A DNA stretch of 64,000 nucleotides from positions 408,051-472,050 of the forward strand of contig JADJIH010000006.1 in NCBI GenBank assembly GCA_016707115.1, read 5' to 3'. The notes under the pieces are model-generated. The model saw only the letters and a list, made by a program, of their open reading frames with translations. It made no database searches and was not told where the DNA came from. Positions 9,937 through 18,292 of the stretch are shown here, piece by piece. The stretch's first letter is position 1, and each line of letters begins with the position of its first letter. Both the position numbers and the translations under genes were made by a program. This DNA comes from Ignavibacteriales bacterium (GTDB lineage: Bacteria; Bacteroidota; Ignavibacteria; Ignavibacteriales; Ignavibacteriaceae).

Positions 9937-10064
9937 TTTTAACCTATAAGATAATTTTACTTTCTATATCAATTTAATGGATCAAGTAAAAAATATCCAC
10001 CTAAATCGTAAAGAGAGTTACAAATATTAGATTTTTGTAGCAAAGATTGCAGAAATTTTAATGA

Positions 10065-10082
10065 TTTAACATTAATTTAACA
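10065..10082 (+). promoter_or_regulatory. Pho-box-like direct repeat upstream of pstS
   Basis: Two copies of TTTAACA start exactly 11 bp apart (10065 and 10076), about 90 bp upstream of the pstS start. Eleven-bp spaced TTAACA/CTGTCA-type repeats are the known form of PhoB/PhoP binding sites. A TATATT at 10114-10119 could be the -10 element, although the distance is longer than in E. coli Pho promoters. The regulator itself is not in this window. Confidence 0.5.
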
Positions 10083-10171
10083 TTGGATGGCAGTGCATCT
10101 TGTAGGTTTCTGATATATTTATTCAATAAAAATTAAACTATTTCGATAATTAATAGTGAAAAGGAAATAAT

Positions 10172-11080
10172 ATGAAACGAGAGAAAATTTTAACTTATCT
10201 TTTAGCTGTATTGGTAATTGTACCAATGCTATTTATTGGCTGTAAGAAAAAAACTGATGAAGTTGAAAAAACTGTTATTACTATAAAAGGTTCTGATACG
10301 ATGGTCAACCTTTCTCAAAAATGGGCGGAAGAATATATGAAACTTCATCCGGATGTTTCAATTCAGGTAACTGGCGGTGGTTCAGGAACAGGTGTTGCTT
10401 CACTTCTAAATAAAACTACTGAAATTGCCAACTCATCACGTGAATTAAAATCTGCAGAACTAGACGATGCAAAAGCAAAAGGTGTAACTCCTTTTGTTTA
10501 CCAAGTTGCACTTGATGGTATCGCAGTAATTGTTCACCCGGAAAGTAAAGTAGATAATTTAACTATACAGCAAGTAAGCGATATTTTTTCTGGTAAAATT
10601 ACAAACTGGAAATCGGTTGGCGGTGTTGATATGCCAATTACACTTTACGGCAGAGAAAATAGCAGTGGTACTTATGAATTCTTTAAAGAACATGTGCTCG
10701 GAAAAGTAAATGGTAAACAAGTTGATTACTCTACTGCAACACAAGTTTTACAAGGAACAGCAGCCCTCGGTGAGGCGGTTGCAAGAGATAAAAAGGGTAT
10801 TGGTTACGGCGGTGTTGGTTATTTTGCAGAAAGAAATGATGTAAAAATATTGCACATAAAAAAAGATGAGAATTCTATTGCAATATCACCAGCAGAAAAT
10901 AATAAAGTAAATTATGATGTTATATGGAGCGGTGATTATTCAATTTCACGTTACTTGTATTGCTTTACCAATGGCGAGGCAACCGGTAAGTTAAAAGAGT
11001 TTATGGATTTTATTGTTTCGCAAGAAGGACAGGATGTTGTTAGGACTATGGAATATATTCCACTACCTCCAAAAAAATAG
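10172..11080 (+). CDS. pstS: Phosphate ABC transporter substrate-binding lipoprotein PstS
   Basis: A 302-residue lipoprotein (signal with MLFIGCKKK lipobox) that captures phosphate for the Pst importer. Seen directly: the PBP-like type II fold with TIKGSDTMVNLSQKWAEEY at the start of the mature part, GGGSGTGVASLL (phosphate-binding Ser/Gly loop), IANSSREL, VSDIFSGKITNW, and the GRENSSGTYEFFKE motif that contributes phosphate ligands. It opens a six-gene plus-strand operon and has a good ribosome site (AAGGAAAT) before its ATG. Length is normal for the short bacterial PstS type. Confidence 0.96.
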   Translation: MKREKILTYLLAVLVIVPMLFIGCKKKTDEVEKTVITIKGSDTMVNLSQKWAEEYMKLHPDVSIQVTGGGSGTGVASLLNKTTEIANSSRELKSAELDDAKAKGVTPFVYQVALDGIAVIVHPESKVDNLTIQQVSDIFSGKITNWKSVGGVDMPITLYGRENSSGTYEFFKEHVLGKVNGKQVDYSTATQVLQGTAALGEAVARDKKGIGYGGVGYFAERNDVKILHIKKDENSIAISPAENNKVNYDVIWSGDYSISRYLYCFTNGEATGKLKEFMDFIVSQEGQDVVRTMEYIPLPPKK

Positions 11081-11158
11081 TTTTAGTCAAACAGGTTAGT
11101 TGCTTTGGAGAGAGAGCAACTTCCCTGGTATTTATTTAGTCGAATGAGAGAGAGAAAA

Positions 11159-12253
11159 ATGAAAACCAAATTATTCATTATTTCAATAATTATGTTCGTT
11201 AGTTCACGTGGTTTTGCACAAGAGACCACTTTTGGAAAATTTACGGGACAAGTTTTTGCGGATTACTTTTATAACATAGCAAGAGATACTGCTTTTTCAA
11301 GTTTTAAAAATGTTGCTGTGGATGGTTTGCAAGATATAAACGGATTTGCTCTCAGACGTGCTGCGTTAAATTATGATGTAGACATCTCAGAAAAGTTCTT
11401 GGCTAGATTCAGGTTAGAGGCAGATTCAAAATCGAACACTACTAATGGTAGGATTGGAATTTTTGTTAAGGATGCGTACATAAAATGGAAGAACATCTTT
11501 ACAGGTAGTGATTTAATTTTTGGTATTCAGCCTACAGCGTCTTTTGAAGTTTCCGAAAAATACTGGGGATACCGCTCACTTGAGAAAACTGTTCAGGATC
11601 TGAGGGGATTTGTTGCTTCTCGTGATTTTGGTATTGTGTTACGAGGAAAACTTGTAGAAAGCGGCAACGCTAATTACTCAGTTATGTTTGGTAGTAATAG
11701 TGCAAACAATCCCGAAACGGATAAATATAATAGATATTATGCAGCATTCGATTTCAAACCTTTTAGTAATTTTTCAGTTGCTGTGACCGGTGATTTTAAA
11801 GCTCGAGCATCTGTTGCGGATCCGAATAATGTAGGTGAAACACTACCACATAATTCAATTCTTGGTTCAATATTCTTAGGTTACGGCGAAAAAAATAAAT
11901 ACAGTTTTGGAGTTGAAGGAGCTCTTCAGTCAAATCAAAACAGCGCAACCGTTAGTGGGACAAATGGACCTGAATTAAAAAGTCTAAATGCTTTAGGGAT
12001 TTCTGCATTTGGTTCTTATTGGTTTACAGAAAATTTTGCTGCCTTATTAAGATATGATTATTTCGATGCGAATATGGATGGTGATTTTAAAGGTGATTCA
12101 AGAAATTATTTTATTGCCGGTTTAGACTTTAAAGCTGATAAAAATATTTCTATTATTCCAAACGTAATTTATGAATCTTATGAAAGTCTACCTGATGGAA
12201 GATCCTTTGATGCATCTGTAACAGGAAGATTAACTTTGTATTATAATTTTTAA
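11159..12253 (+). CDS. Outer-membrane porin, phosphate-selective OprP/OprO-like
   Basis: The frame can open at a TTG at 11105, but the ATG at 11159 follows a GAGAGAGA stretch and starts a clean signal peptide (MKTKLFIISIIMFVSSRGFA), giving 364 residues. The mature part has alternating beta-strand patterns with an N-terminal segment GFALRRAALNYDVDISEKF that resembles the start of phosphate-selective porins, and it ends in an aromatic residue (TGRLTLYYNF), as outer-membrane barrels do. Its place between pstS and pstC makes a role in phosphate entry across the outer membrane very likely. Confidence 0.85.
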   Translation: MKTKLFIISIIMFVSSRGFAQETTFGKFTGQVFADYFYNIARDTAFSSFKNVAVDGLQDINGFALRRAALNYDVDISEKFLARFRLEADSKSNTTNGRIGIFVKDAYIKWKNIFTGSDLIFGIQPTASFEVSEKYWGYRSLEKTVQDLRGFVASRDFGIVLRGKLVESGNANYSVMFGSNSANNPETDKYNRYYAAFDFKPFSNFSVAVTGDFKARASVADPNNVGETLPHNSILGSIFLGYGEKNKYSFGVEGALQSNQNSATVSGTNGPELKSLNALGISAFGSYWFTENFAALLRYDYFDANMDGDFKGDSRNYFIAGLDFKADKNISIIPNVIYESYESLPDGRSFDASVTGRLTLYYNF

Positions 12254-12265
12254 GTATTTTTTTAT

Positions 12266-12323
12266 GCCACGACTTTTAAGTCGTGGCTAACTTTACAAAA
12301 CTATTTCTTGGCTTTAGCCAAAT
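12266..12323 (+). repeat. Double hairpin between the porin and pstC (REP-like)
   Basis: A perfect 10-bp inverted repeat with a two-base loop (12266-12287, GCCACGACTT/AAGTCGTGGC) is followed after 22 bp by a second small hairpin (TTGGC-TTTA-GCCAA, 12310-12323). There is no T-run after either stem on the plus strand, so it is not a classical terminator. It may be a REP-type element or a 3' end stabiliser that separates expression of pstS-porin from pstCAB. Confidence 0.55.
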
Positions 12324-12348
12324 TCGATTTTTCAAACAACTATTTCAA

Positions 12349-13332
12349 ATGAACGAACAAGAACAAGAGTTTTATTCTAGATCAACGGACTCAAAGTACG
12401 GTAAAAAAATTCACAAGTTTACGCGTACAAAAGAATCTTTGATAAAATTATTTTTTACCCTTAACGGTGTAGCCGCATTAATTTTCATTATCCTGATATT
12501 TATCTTTTTGTTTAAAGAAGGCTTTAGGGCTTTAGAGCATATTGGTTTATTAGATTTCCTTTATTCATCCAGAACTGCTGCTGATGGTACAACAAAAACT
12601 ATTTTCGAGTGGTATCCAACATCAGATGACCCCAGATTCTCACTCGTTCCATTAATACTTGGAACATTAATGACTGCAATTCCTGCTACAATTATCTCCA
12701 CAATATTTGGAGTTGCTGCCGGTATATATCTTTCCGAGGTTGCAAATCCAAAATGGAAAGAATTTCTTAAACCATTAATTGAATTGTTCGCTGGAATTCC
12801 AACCGTAGTAATTGGATTTATTATGCTGGTTATCGGAGCTTCATTCTTTAACGATTTACTTCATCCGGATAATCGACTAAATGCTTTTGTCGCATCAATA
12901 GGATTATCATTTGTCATTATTCCCGTTATTGCATCATTAACAGAAGATGCACTGCACTCAATTCCAAATGATTTACGAATGGCTTCTTATGGATTGGGTG
13001 CAACAAAATGGCAGACAATAAGCAAAGTAATTCTCCCCGCAGCTTTTAGCGGAGTAAGTGCAAGTATAATTTTAGGATTTGGGAGAGCAATTGGGGAAAC
13101 AATGATCGTGCTTATGGCTGCTGGTAATGCTGCTAATATTACATCAAATATTTTTTTAAGTGTAAGAACGATGACAGCAACAATAGCTGCTGAAATGGGA
13201 GAAGTGTCCCAAGGTTCAGATCATTACTATTCACTGTTCTTTATTGGAATAGTTTTGTTTACAATAACATTTATTCTAAATCTTATTGCAGAAATAATTA
13301 TTAACAAGATGAGAAAGAAAAATACTTTTTAA
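12349..13332 (+). CDS. pstC: Phosphate ABC transporter permease PstC
   Basis: Inner-membrane permease subunit of the Pst importer. A GTG at 12283 opens the frame but lies inside the hairpin element; the ATG at 12349 (MNEQEQEFYSRSTDSKYGKK) is the more probable start, giving 327 residues. Six or so membrane helices follow, with the PstC-typical LIELFAGIPTVVIGF and the EAA-like cytoplasmic loop ASYGLGATKWQTISKVILPA. It ends 10 bp before pstA. Length is normal. Confidence 0.94.
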   Translation: MNEQEQEFYSRSTDSKYGKKIHKFTRTKESLIKLFFTLNGVAALIFIILIFIFLFKEGFRALEHIGLLDFLYSSRTAADGTTKTIFEWYPTSDDPRFSLVPLILGTLMTAIPATIISTIFGVAAGIYLSEVANPKWKEFLKPLIELFAGIPTVVIGFIMLVIGASFFNDLLHPDNRLNAFVASIGLSFVIIPVIASLTEDALHSIPNDLRMASYGLGATKWQTISKVILPAAFSGVSASIILGFGRAIGETMIVLMAAGNAANITSNIFLSVRTMTATIAAEMGEVSQGSDHYYSLFFIGIVLFTITFILNLIAEIIINKMRKKNTF

Positions 13333-13342
13333 TGGATAACAA

Positions 13343-14293
13343 ATGTTAGCACTGCATAAAAAGAAAAGAGATTTTGTTGGAACGATATCCATTTGGATAG
13401 TAAGAATTATGTTCTTCTCTTTGGTTTTAGCACTTTTACTTCTGTTAGGAAAAATTGTTGCGCAGGGAATTGGAACTATTTCATTTGAATTTATTTTTGA
13501 TGATCCTAAAAACAATATGACCGAAGGTGGAATTTGGCCTGCAATATTTGGAACGATTGCTGTTACATTTATTATGATTTTACTTGCTGTTCCACTTGGA
13601 GTTTGCTCTGCTATTTATCTTAATGAATATGCAAAAGATTCTTTTTTTACTAGAATCATTAGAACTTCTATAAATAATCTTGCTGGAATTCCATCTATAG
13701 TCTTTGGTTTATTTGGATTAGGATTTTTTATCCTGTTTATTGGTAGAGGAATGGATGAGGTTCTTGAAACAGGTTTGTTATTCGGGCAGCCGGCATTAAT
13801 TTGGGCTTCAGCAACACTTGCAGTGCTTGTACTGCCAATTGTAATTGTATCAACTCTTGAAGCATTAAATTCAGTGCCAAAATCTCACCGTGATGCTTCT
13901 TATGGATTAGGAGCAACAAAATGGCAAACAATTAAAAATGTTGTTCTGCCGCAGGCTCGTCCCGGAATTCTAACTGGAACAATTTTAGCGATAAGCAGAG
14001 GAGCAGGAGAGACGGCTCCGATTTTATTTCTTGGTGCAGCATTCTTTCTTCCAAATCTACCGGTTACAGATTTGTGTATTGGCGATTATTGTATCCCGAT
14101 GATTAATCCGGCAAAACAATTTATGTATTTGGCTTATCATATATTTATTTTGGCAACACAATCATCCAATCCAACTAAAACATTGCCGATTCAATACGGT
14201 TCAACTTTAGTTTTAATTGTTCTAACATTTTTATTAAATATTACTGCAATTATTTTTAGATACAGATTCAGAAAAAGTTTAGGAAGACTTTAA
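13343..14293 (+). CDS. pstA: Phosphate ABC transporter permease PstA
   Basis: A 316-residue second permease subunit, partner of PstC. The ABC-contact loop DASYGLGATKWQTIKNVVLPQ is present, as is INNLAGIPSIVFGLFGLGFF, which parallels the PstC helix. About six membrane helices are visible, and the soluble periplasmic loop contains TDLCIGDYCIPM with two Cys. The gene lies between pstC and pstB with short spacers, so the three are transcribed together. Confidence 0.95.
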   Translation: MLALHKKKRDFVGTISIWIVRIMFFSLVLALLLLLGKIVAQGIGTISFEFIFDDPKNNMTEGGIWPAIFGTIAVTFIMILLAVPLGVCSAIYLNEYAKDSFFTRIIRTSINNLAGIPSIVFGLFGLGFFILFIGRGMDEVLETGLLFGQPALIWASATLAVLVLPIVIVSTLEALNSVPKSHRDASYGLGATKWQTIKNVVLPQARPGILTGTILAISRGAGETAPILFLGAAFFLPNLPVTDLCIGDYCIPMINPAKQFMYLAYHIFILATQSSNPTKTLPIQYGSTLVLIVLTFLLNITAIIFRYRFRKSLGRL

Positions 14294-14313
14294 TATTAAA
14301 ATCGAAAAAACAA

Positions 14314-15072
14314 ATGAAAGAAATTAAAATAGTTACAAAGGATCTTAATCTTTACTACGGAAATAAACAGGCGTTAAAAAATATCACTCTGAATATTCCT
14401 GATAAAAGAGTAACAGCATTTATTGGTCCATCAGGTTGTGGTAAATCAACATTTCTACGAGTTCTAAATCGAATGAATGATTTAATTGACAATGTTAAAA
14501 TTGAAGGTGAAGTTTCTGTGGATGGTGTTAATATTTATGATAAAAATATTGATGTAGTAAATCTTAGAAAAAATATTGGAATGGTTTTTCAAAAATCAAA
14601 TCTGTTTCCAAAAACCATTTATGAAAATATTGTATATGGACCAAAGATAAATGGAATTAATGATAAGAAAACCCTAAATGAAATTGTAGAGCGTACTTGT
14701 GTTCAATCCGCAATTTGGGATGAAGTTAAAGATAGATTAAACGAAAATGCACTTAGTCTTTCTGGTGGACAGCAGCAAAGATTGTGCATAGCTCGTGCTC
14801 TTGCAGTTGAACCGGAAATAATTTTAATGGATGAACCGGCAAGTGCTTTGGATCCGATTTCAACTGCAAAGATTGAAGAATTGATACACGATTTGAAGCA
14901 GAAATATACGATTGTAATAGTGACACATAATATGCAGCAGGCTGCACGAGTTAGTGATATGACAGCATTCTTTTATCTTGGCGAATTAATTGAATTTGAT
15001 AGAACAACTAAAATCTTTACTAACCCTTCAAAAAAACAGACTGAGGATTACGTTACCGGAAGATTTGGTTGA
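14314..15072 (+). CDS. pstB: Phosphate ABC transporter ATPase PstB
   Basis: A 252-residue cytoplasmic ATPase that powers phosphate import. Walker A is GPSGCGKST (residues about 40-48), the Q-loop segment is NIGMVFQKSNLFPKTIYENI, the ABC signature is LSGGQQQRLCIARAL and Walker B is IILMDEPASALDP, followed by a D-loop and the switch His in IVIVTHNMQQA. The FLRVLNRMNDLI segment after Walker A is diagnostic of PstB. The start is 20 bp after pstA. Confidence 0.97.
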   Translation: MKEIKIVTKDLNLYYGNKQALKNITLNIPDKRVTAFIGPSGCGKSTFLRVLNRMNDLIDNVKIEGEVSVDGVNIYDKNIDVVNLRKNIGMVFQKSNLFPKTIYENIVYGPKINGINDKKTLNEIVERTCVQSAIWDEVKDRLNENALSLSGGQQQRLCIARALAVEPEIILMDEPASALDPISTAKIEELIHDLKQKYTIVIVTHNMQQAARVSDMTAFFYLGELIEFDRTTKIFTNPSKKQTEDYVTGRFG

Positions 15073-15103
15073 GTATTATTTTTGAGAGAACAAAGGAGTA
15101 CAA

Positions 15104-15820
15104 ATGGAAAGATTATTAGACGAGCATCTTGAAAAATTAAAAACGCGCGTTATTAAAATGTGCAGTCTTGTTGATGAACAAGTACAGTTTGCTATTAAAT
15201 CATTTGAAGAAGAAAATGTAGAGTTAGCACAATCTGTTATCGATAGAGATAGGAAAGTAAATAAGTATGATGTTAAGATTGATAAGATTTGCCAGAAAAT
15301 ATTTGCTCTGGCTCAGCCGGTTGCAATGGATTTACGTTATATTATGTCTTCACTTACAATTAACAGTAACCTTGAGCGCATTGGTGATATTGCTGTAAAC
15401 ATTGCTGAGAATGTAGTTCTGATTCAAAAAAAACCTGAATTTTTTCACGACACTAAACTTGAAGAAATGTTCAATCTTACAAAGCGAATGTTAAAAAATT
15501 CAATCGATGCTTTTATTGGTGGAAATCCTGAACTTGCAAAAGAAGTGATTCTAACCGATGATGTCGTTGATAGATTAAATGCAGAGAATCATCAGATACT
15601 AAAATCAATTATGAAGCAGAGTCCTGAAAATATTGAAGCTGCTGTTGCTTTGCTCGTTATCTCTAGAGAGCTTGAAAGATTGGCAGATCACGCAACTAAT
15701 ATTGCGGAAGATGTATTCTTCATTGTCGAGGCGCAGATGATAAAACACAAGTATGAAAAATATATTTTTGGAGAGGACGATAGTGATAATGAGGATGATA
15801 AAACCGAAACAACACCTTAG
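15104..15820 (+). CDS. phoU: Phosphate transport regulator PhoU
   Basis: A 238-residue, all-helical protein made of two PhoU repeats: residues 5-100 with ALAQPVAMDLRYIMSSLTIN and ERIGDIAVNIAE, and residues 120-210 with ISRELERLADHATNIAEDVF. The E/D-rich motifs bind metal clusters in the family. PhoU links the Pst transporter to the phosphate-sensing kinase and keeps the Pho regulon off in high phosphate. A strong AAAGGAG site precedes the ATG. It is the last gene of the operon; no phoB/phoR follow. Confidence 0.95.
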   Translation: MERLLDEHLEKLKTRVIKMCSLVDEQVQFAIKSFEEENVELAQSVIDRDRKVNKYDVKIDKICQKIFALAQPVAMDLRYIMSSLTINSNLERIGDIAVNIAENVVLIQKKPEFFHDTKLEEMFNLTKRMLKNSIDAFIGGNPELAKEVILTDDVVDRLNAENHQILKSIMKQSPENIEAAVALLVISRELERLADHATNIAEDVFFIVEAQMIKHKYEKYIFGEDDSDNEDDKTETTP

Positions 15821-15865
15821 GCTAAAATTGTTTCAAGTGATTCTATAAACAGTGCTTTAGTTTCT

Positions 15866-16393
15866 TCAGGTTTTAGAAGCATCTAATAGGGAATTAAGCT
15901 TATTTGCAAAAAACATTCCCCAGCTGTTCATTACTATAAAATTTGGAAAAGTTGAGCTGGTTTTTTTAATCCTTTGTGAATAATGCTTTGTTAAAAATTG
16001 TTTTATAAGCTCAGATTCTTTTGTTAACATCCAATTAATTATATCCAACTCCTGCTTAAATGACTTTTCAATAAAAAAAGTAAGTAAAGCTTCGTGAATA
16101 AGTTTATTATTTTCTGAAACAATTTCTTTCTGCCCAAAGTAATCAGTTAACTTTTGTGTGAGTGAATCAGAATCCCTTTCTAAAATAATTTTAACCTGAT
16201 CAATAAAATTTTCACATTCCCATTTTAACGTTGCAAAGTATAAATCATCTTTAGAAGTAAAGTAATGATAGATAGTAGCTTTGCCGATACGAATATCCCG
16301 TGCAACTTCATCAAGAGTAGTTTTATTTAAACCATGTCTCGCAAATCTTTTTGCTGCTGCCCGTATTATTTGATTTTTTCTGTCGTTTGCCAT
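15866..16393 (-). CDS. TetR/AcrR-family transcriptional regulator
   Basis: About 175 residues from the ATG at 16393 (a TTG eight codons upstream also fits). The N-terminal helix-turn-helix is typical: IIRAAAKRFARHGLNKTTLD, then VARDIRIGKATIYHYFTSKD. The C-terminal ligand domain is not assignable. It lies 70 bp downstream of the SSS symporter on the same strand and may regulate the symporter/PIG-L unit or itself, but no operator could be identified. It converges with phoU, with about 45 bp between them. Confidence 0.85.
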   Translation of the reverse strand: MANDRKNQIIRAAAKRFARHGLNKTTLDEVARDIRIGKATIYHYFTSKDDLYFATLKWECENFIDQVKIILERDSDSLTQKLTDYFGQKEIVSENNKLIHEALLTFFIEKSFKQELDIINWMLTKESELIKQFLTKHYSQRIKKTSSTFPNFIVMNSWGMFFANKLNSLLDASKT

Positions 16394-16463
16394 TGTTGAA
16401 TTAATATTTACTGCCAAAAAATAAGGATAAGAGATTTAACAAGTAAGTATTGTAAAATACTTT

Positions 16464-18158
16464 TTAGCGGTTTTCTTTTGAAGGTAAGATTGGATTAATT
16501 ATAAAACTTAGTACGATTACAATTGCACATCCAATAACATTATACCACAAAAAGGGAATTGATGTGAAGACGAAAGAATAGATTACTACAGCTTCAGCAA
16601 CTACTGCACTTATAAAAACAGAATCACCGGAAATTTTTTTAGTATAAAACGCAACAAGAAAAATTCCTAATATTGTTCCGTACACAAGTGAACCAAGAAT
16701 ATTTACCGCTTCAATCAATGAACCTAATTCACTTGCCAGCAGGGCAAAGATGATTGCATAAATACCCCAGCCAACAGTTGCATACTTAGAAAACTTCAGA
16801 TAATGATTGTCACTTCCATTTTTATTAATTAGTCTTTTATAAATATCAATGAGTGATGTTGAAGCTAGCGAATTTAATTCTGCGGATGTTGAAGACATTG
16901 ATGCAGCAATGATAGCTGCGAGTAATAAACCAATTAATCCAATAGGAAGATAGTTAACAATGTAAGTGATGAAAATATAATTTGTGTCGTTTGTATCTGC
17001 ATCGGGATTATTTTTTTTAATAATTTCCTTCGCACTTGCTTTAATTACTTGTTCATTTTTTGAAATCGTTGTTAATTCATTATTAATATTTTCACTTGAA
17101 CTTAAACTTGATCTTGAACTTTCATCCAGCATCGCACGCAGTTTTTCTCTTTTTTGATTCTGAAGTAATTCAAATTCATTTTCAAGTTGTGAATATTCCT
17201 TTGAGTATAAACCAGATTTTACTTTTTCAGTTTCAACCGGATTAAAAAACAGCGGGGGAGTAACGAATTGAAAGAACACGAATACCATCGCTCCGATAAA
17301 TAGAATTATAAATTGCATTGGTATTTTTACAATTCCGTTTACTAGCAAACCCATCCTGCTTTGCGTTATATTTTTTGCGGCAAGATATCTTGCAACCTGC
17401 GATTGATCAGTTCCAAAATAACTTAACATTAAAAAAGTTCCGCCAATAATTCCTGACCAGAATGTATATCTATCATTAAGATTAAACGAAAAATCAATTG
17501 CATTTAACTTACCAAGTTTCCCAGCAATGAATGCGGCATCAATTACAGAAATATCTTTTGGTAGAAGGATATATATCATAAAAAATGATGCAAACATTCC
17601 TACTGTAATTATGATCATTTGCAAAACATGAGTTTTGTTAACTGCATTTGTTCCGCCAATTGAAGTGTAAATAATTACCATTATACCTATGAGTACGATG
17701 GTAATATTTAGTTCCCATCCAAGAATTACAGACAGTATTAATGCTGGTGCATAAATAGTAAACCCCGCAGCAAGTCCACGTTGACTAAGAAACAAAACAC
17801 TGCCAAGTAATCGATTTTTAAGATCAAATCGTTTTTCAAGATATTCGTATGCAGTATAAACATTTAGTTTGCTGTAAATTGGAACGGTGGTAATTGAAAG
17901 AATGATCATTGCTATAGGTAAGCCAAGATAAAACTGAACAAAACGCATCCCATCTACATAAGCTTGTCCCGGAGTTGAAAGAAAAGTAATTGCACTAGCT
18001 TGTGTTGCCATTATTGATAAAGCCACAACCCACCAAGAGCTACTTTTGCCTGTTCGAAGATAGTCATCGACATTTTTAGTTTTGCGGGTTTTCCATGCTC
18101 CATAGAAAACTATGAAGCCAGTAAATCCGCACATAACTATCCAGTCAATTGTACTCAA
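16464..18158 (-). CDS. Sodium:solute symporter (SSS family)
   Basis: A 564-residue polytopic membrane protein of the SSS family. It begins at a TTG whose bases overlap the TGA of the upstream small gene (TTGA), and AAAGG lies upstream. Visible family features are TGKSSSWWVVALSIMATQAS near residue 40, YEYLEKRFDLKNRLLGS, and ADQ-like TDQSQVARYLAAKN in the middle. A hydrophilic insert at about 310-385 is rich in Glu/Ser/Lys. About 13 membrane helices. Neighbours are a PIG-L deacetylase and a 45-residue accessory peptide, a set also known from other Bacteroidota, so transport of a deacetylated sugar derivative is plausible but inferred. Confidence 0.9.
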   Translation of the reverse strand: MSTIDWIVMCGFTGFIVFYGAWKTRKTKNVDDYLRTGKSSSWWVVALSIMATQASAITFLSTPGQAYVDGMRFVQFYLGLPIAMIILSITTVPIYSKLNVYTAYEYLEKRFDLKNRLLGSVLFLSQRGLAAGFTIYAPALILSVILGWELNITIVLIGIMVIIYTSIGGTNAVNKTHVLQMIIITVGMFASFFMIYILLPKDISVIDAAFIAGKLGKLNAIDFSFNLNDRYTFWSGIIGGTFLMLSYFGTDQSQVARYLAAKNITQSRMGLLVNGIVKIPMQFIILFIGAMVFVFFQFVTPPLFFNPVETEKVKSGLYSKEYSQLENEFELLQNQKREKLRAMLDESSRSSLSSSENINNELTTISKNEQVIKASAKEIIKKNNPDADTNDTNYIFITYIVNYLPIGLIGLLLAAIIAASMSSTSAELNSLASTSLIDIYKRLINKNGSDNHYLKFSKYATVGWGIYAIIFALLASELGSLIEAVNILGSLVYGTILGIFLVAFYTKKISGDSVFISAVVAEAVVIYSFVFTSIPFLWYNVIGCAIVIVLSFIINPILPSKENR

Positions 18159-18292
18159 CTAAAAACCTTTGTGAAGAGATAGAATAAGGCAATTAGAATT
18201 ATCAGTTCACCAAATACCATCAAATATATTTTATTCCATGAGCCGAGAAATGGCGGTTTGTCTTCAATATTTTTTTCGAAATTATCTTTCAT
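18155..18292 (-). CDS. Symporter small accessory protein (45 residues)
   Basis: A short gene found by direct translation: ATG at 18290-18292, stop TGA overlapping the TTG start of the symporter. The product begins MKDNFEKNIEDKPPFLGSW and has a single membrane helix (about residues 22-42) ending LFYLFTKVFS. Its ATG follows the PIG-L stop codon with no gap, so three genes are tightly coupled. The motif PPFLGSWNKIY and the FYLFTKxFS end recur, as far as I remember, in small peptides next to SSS symporters in other Bacteroidota, which supports it being real. Probably a symporter subunit or assembly factor. Confidence 0.75.
   Translation of the reverse strand: MKDNFEKNIEDKPPFLGSWNKIYLMVFGELIILIALFYLFTKVFS

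Noticed and set aside
12266..12287. Rho-independent terminator between porin and pstC
   Set aside because: The stem is perfect, but no T-run follows on the plus strand; the T-run is on the wrong side.
12283..12348. N-terminal 22 residues of the long pstC frame starting at GTG 12283
   Set aside because: They are translated from the hairpin element and do not match PstC; the ATG at 12349 gives a normal start.
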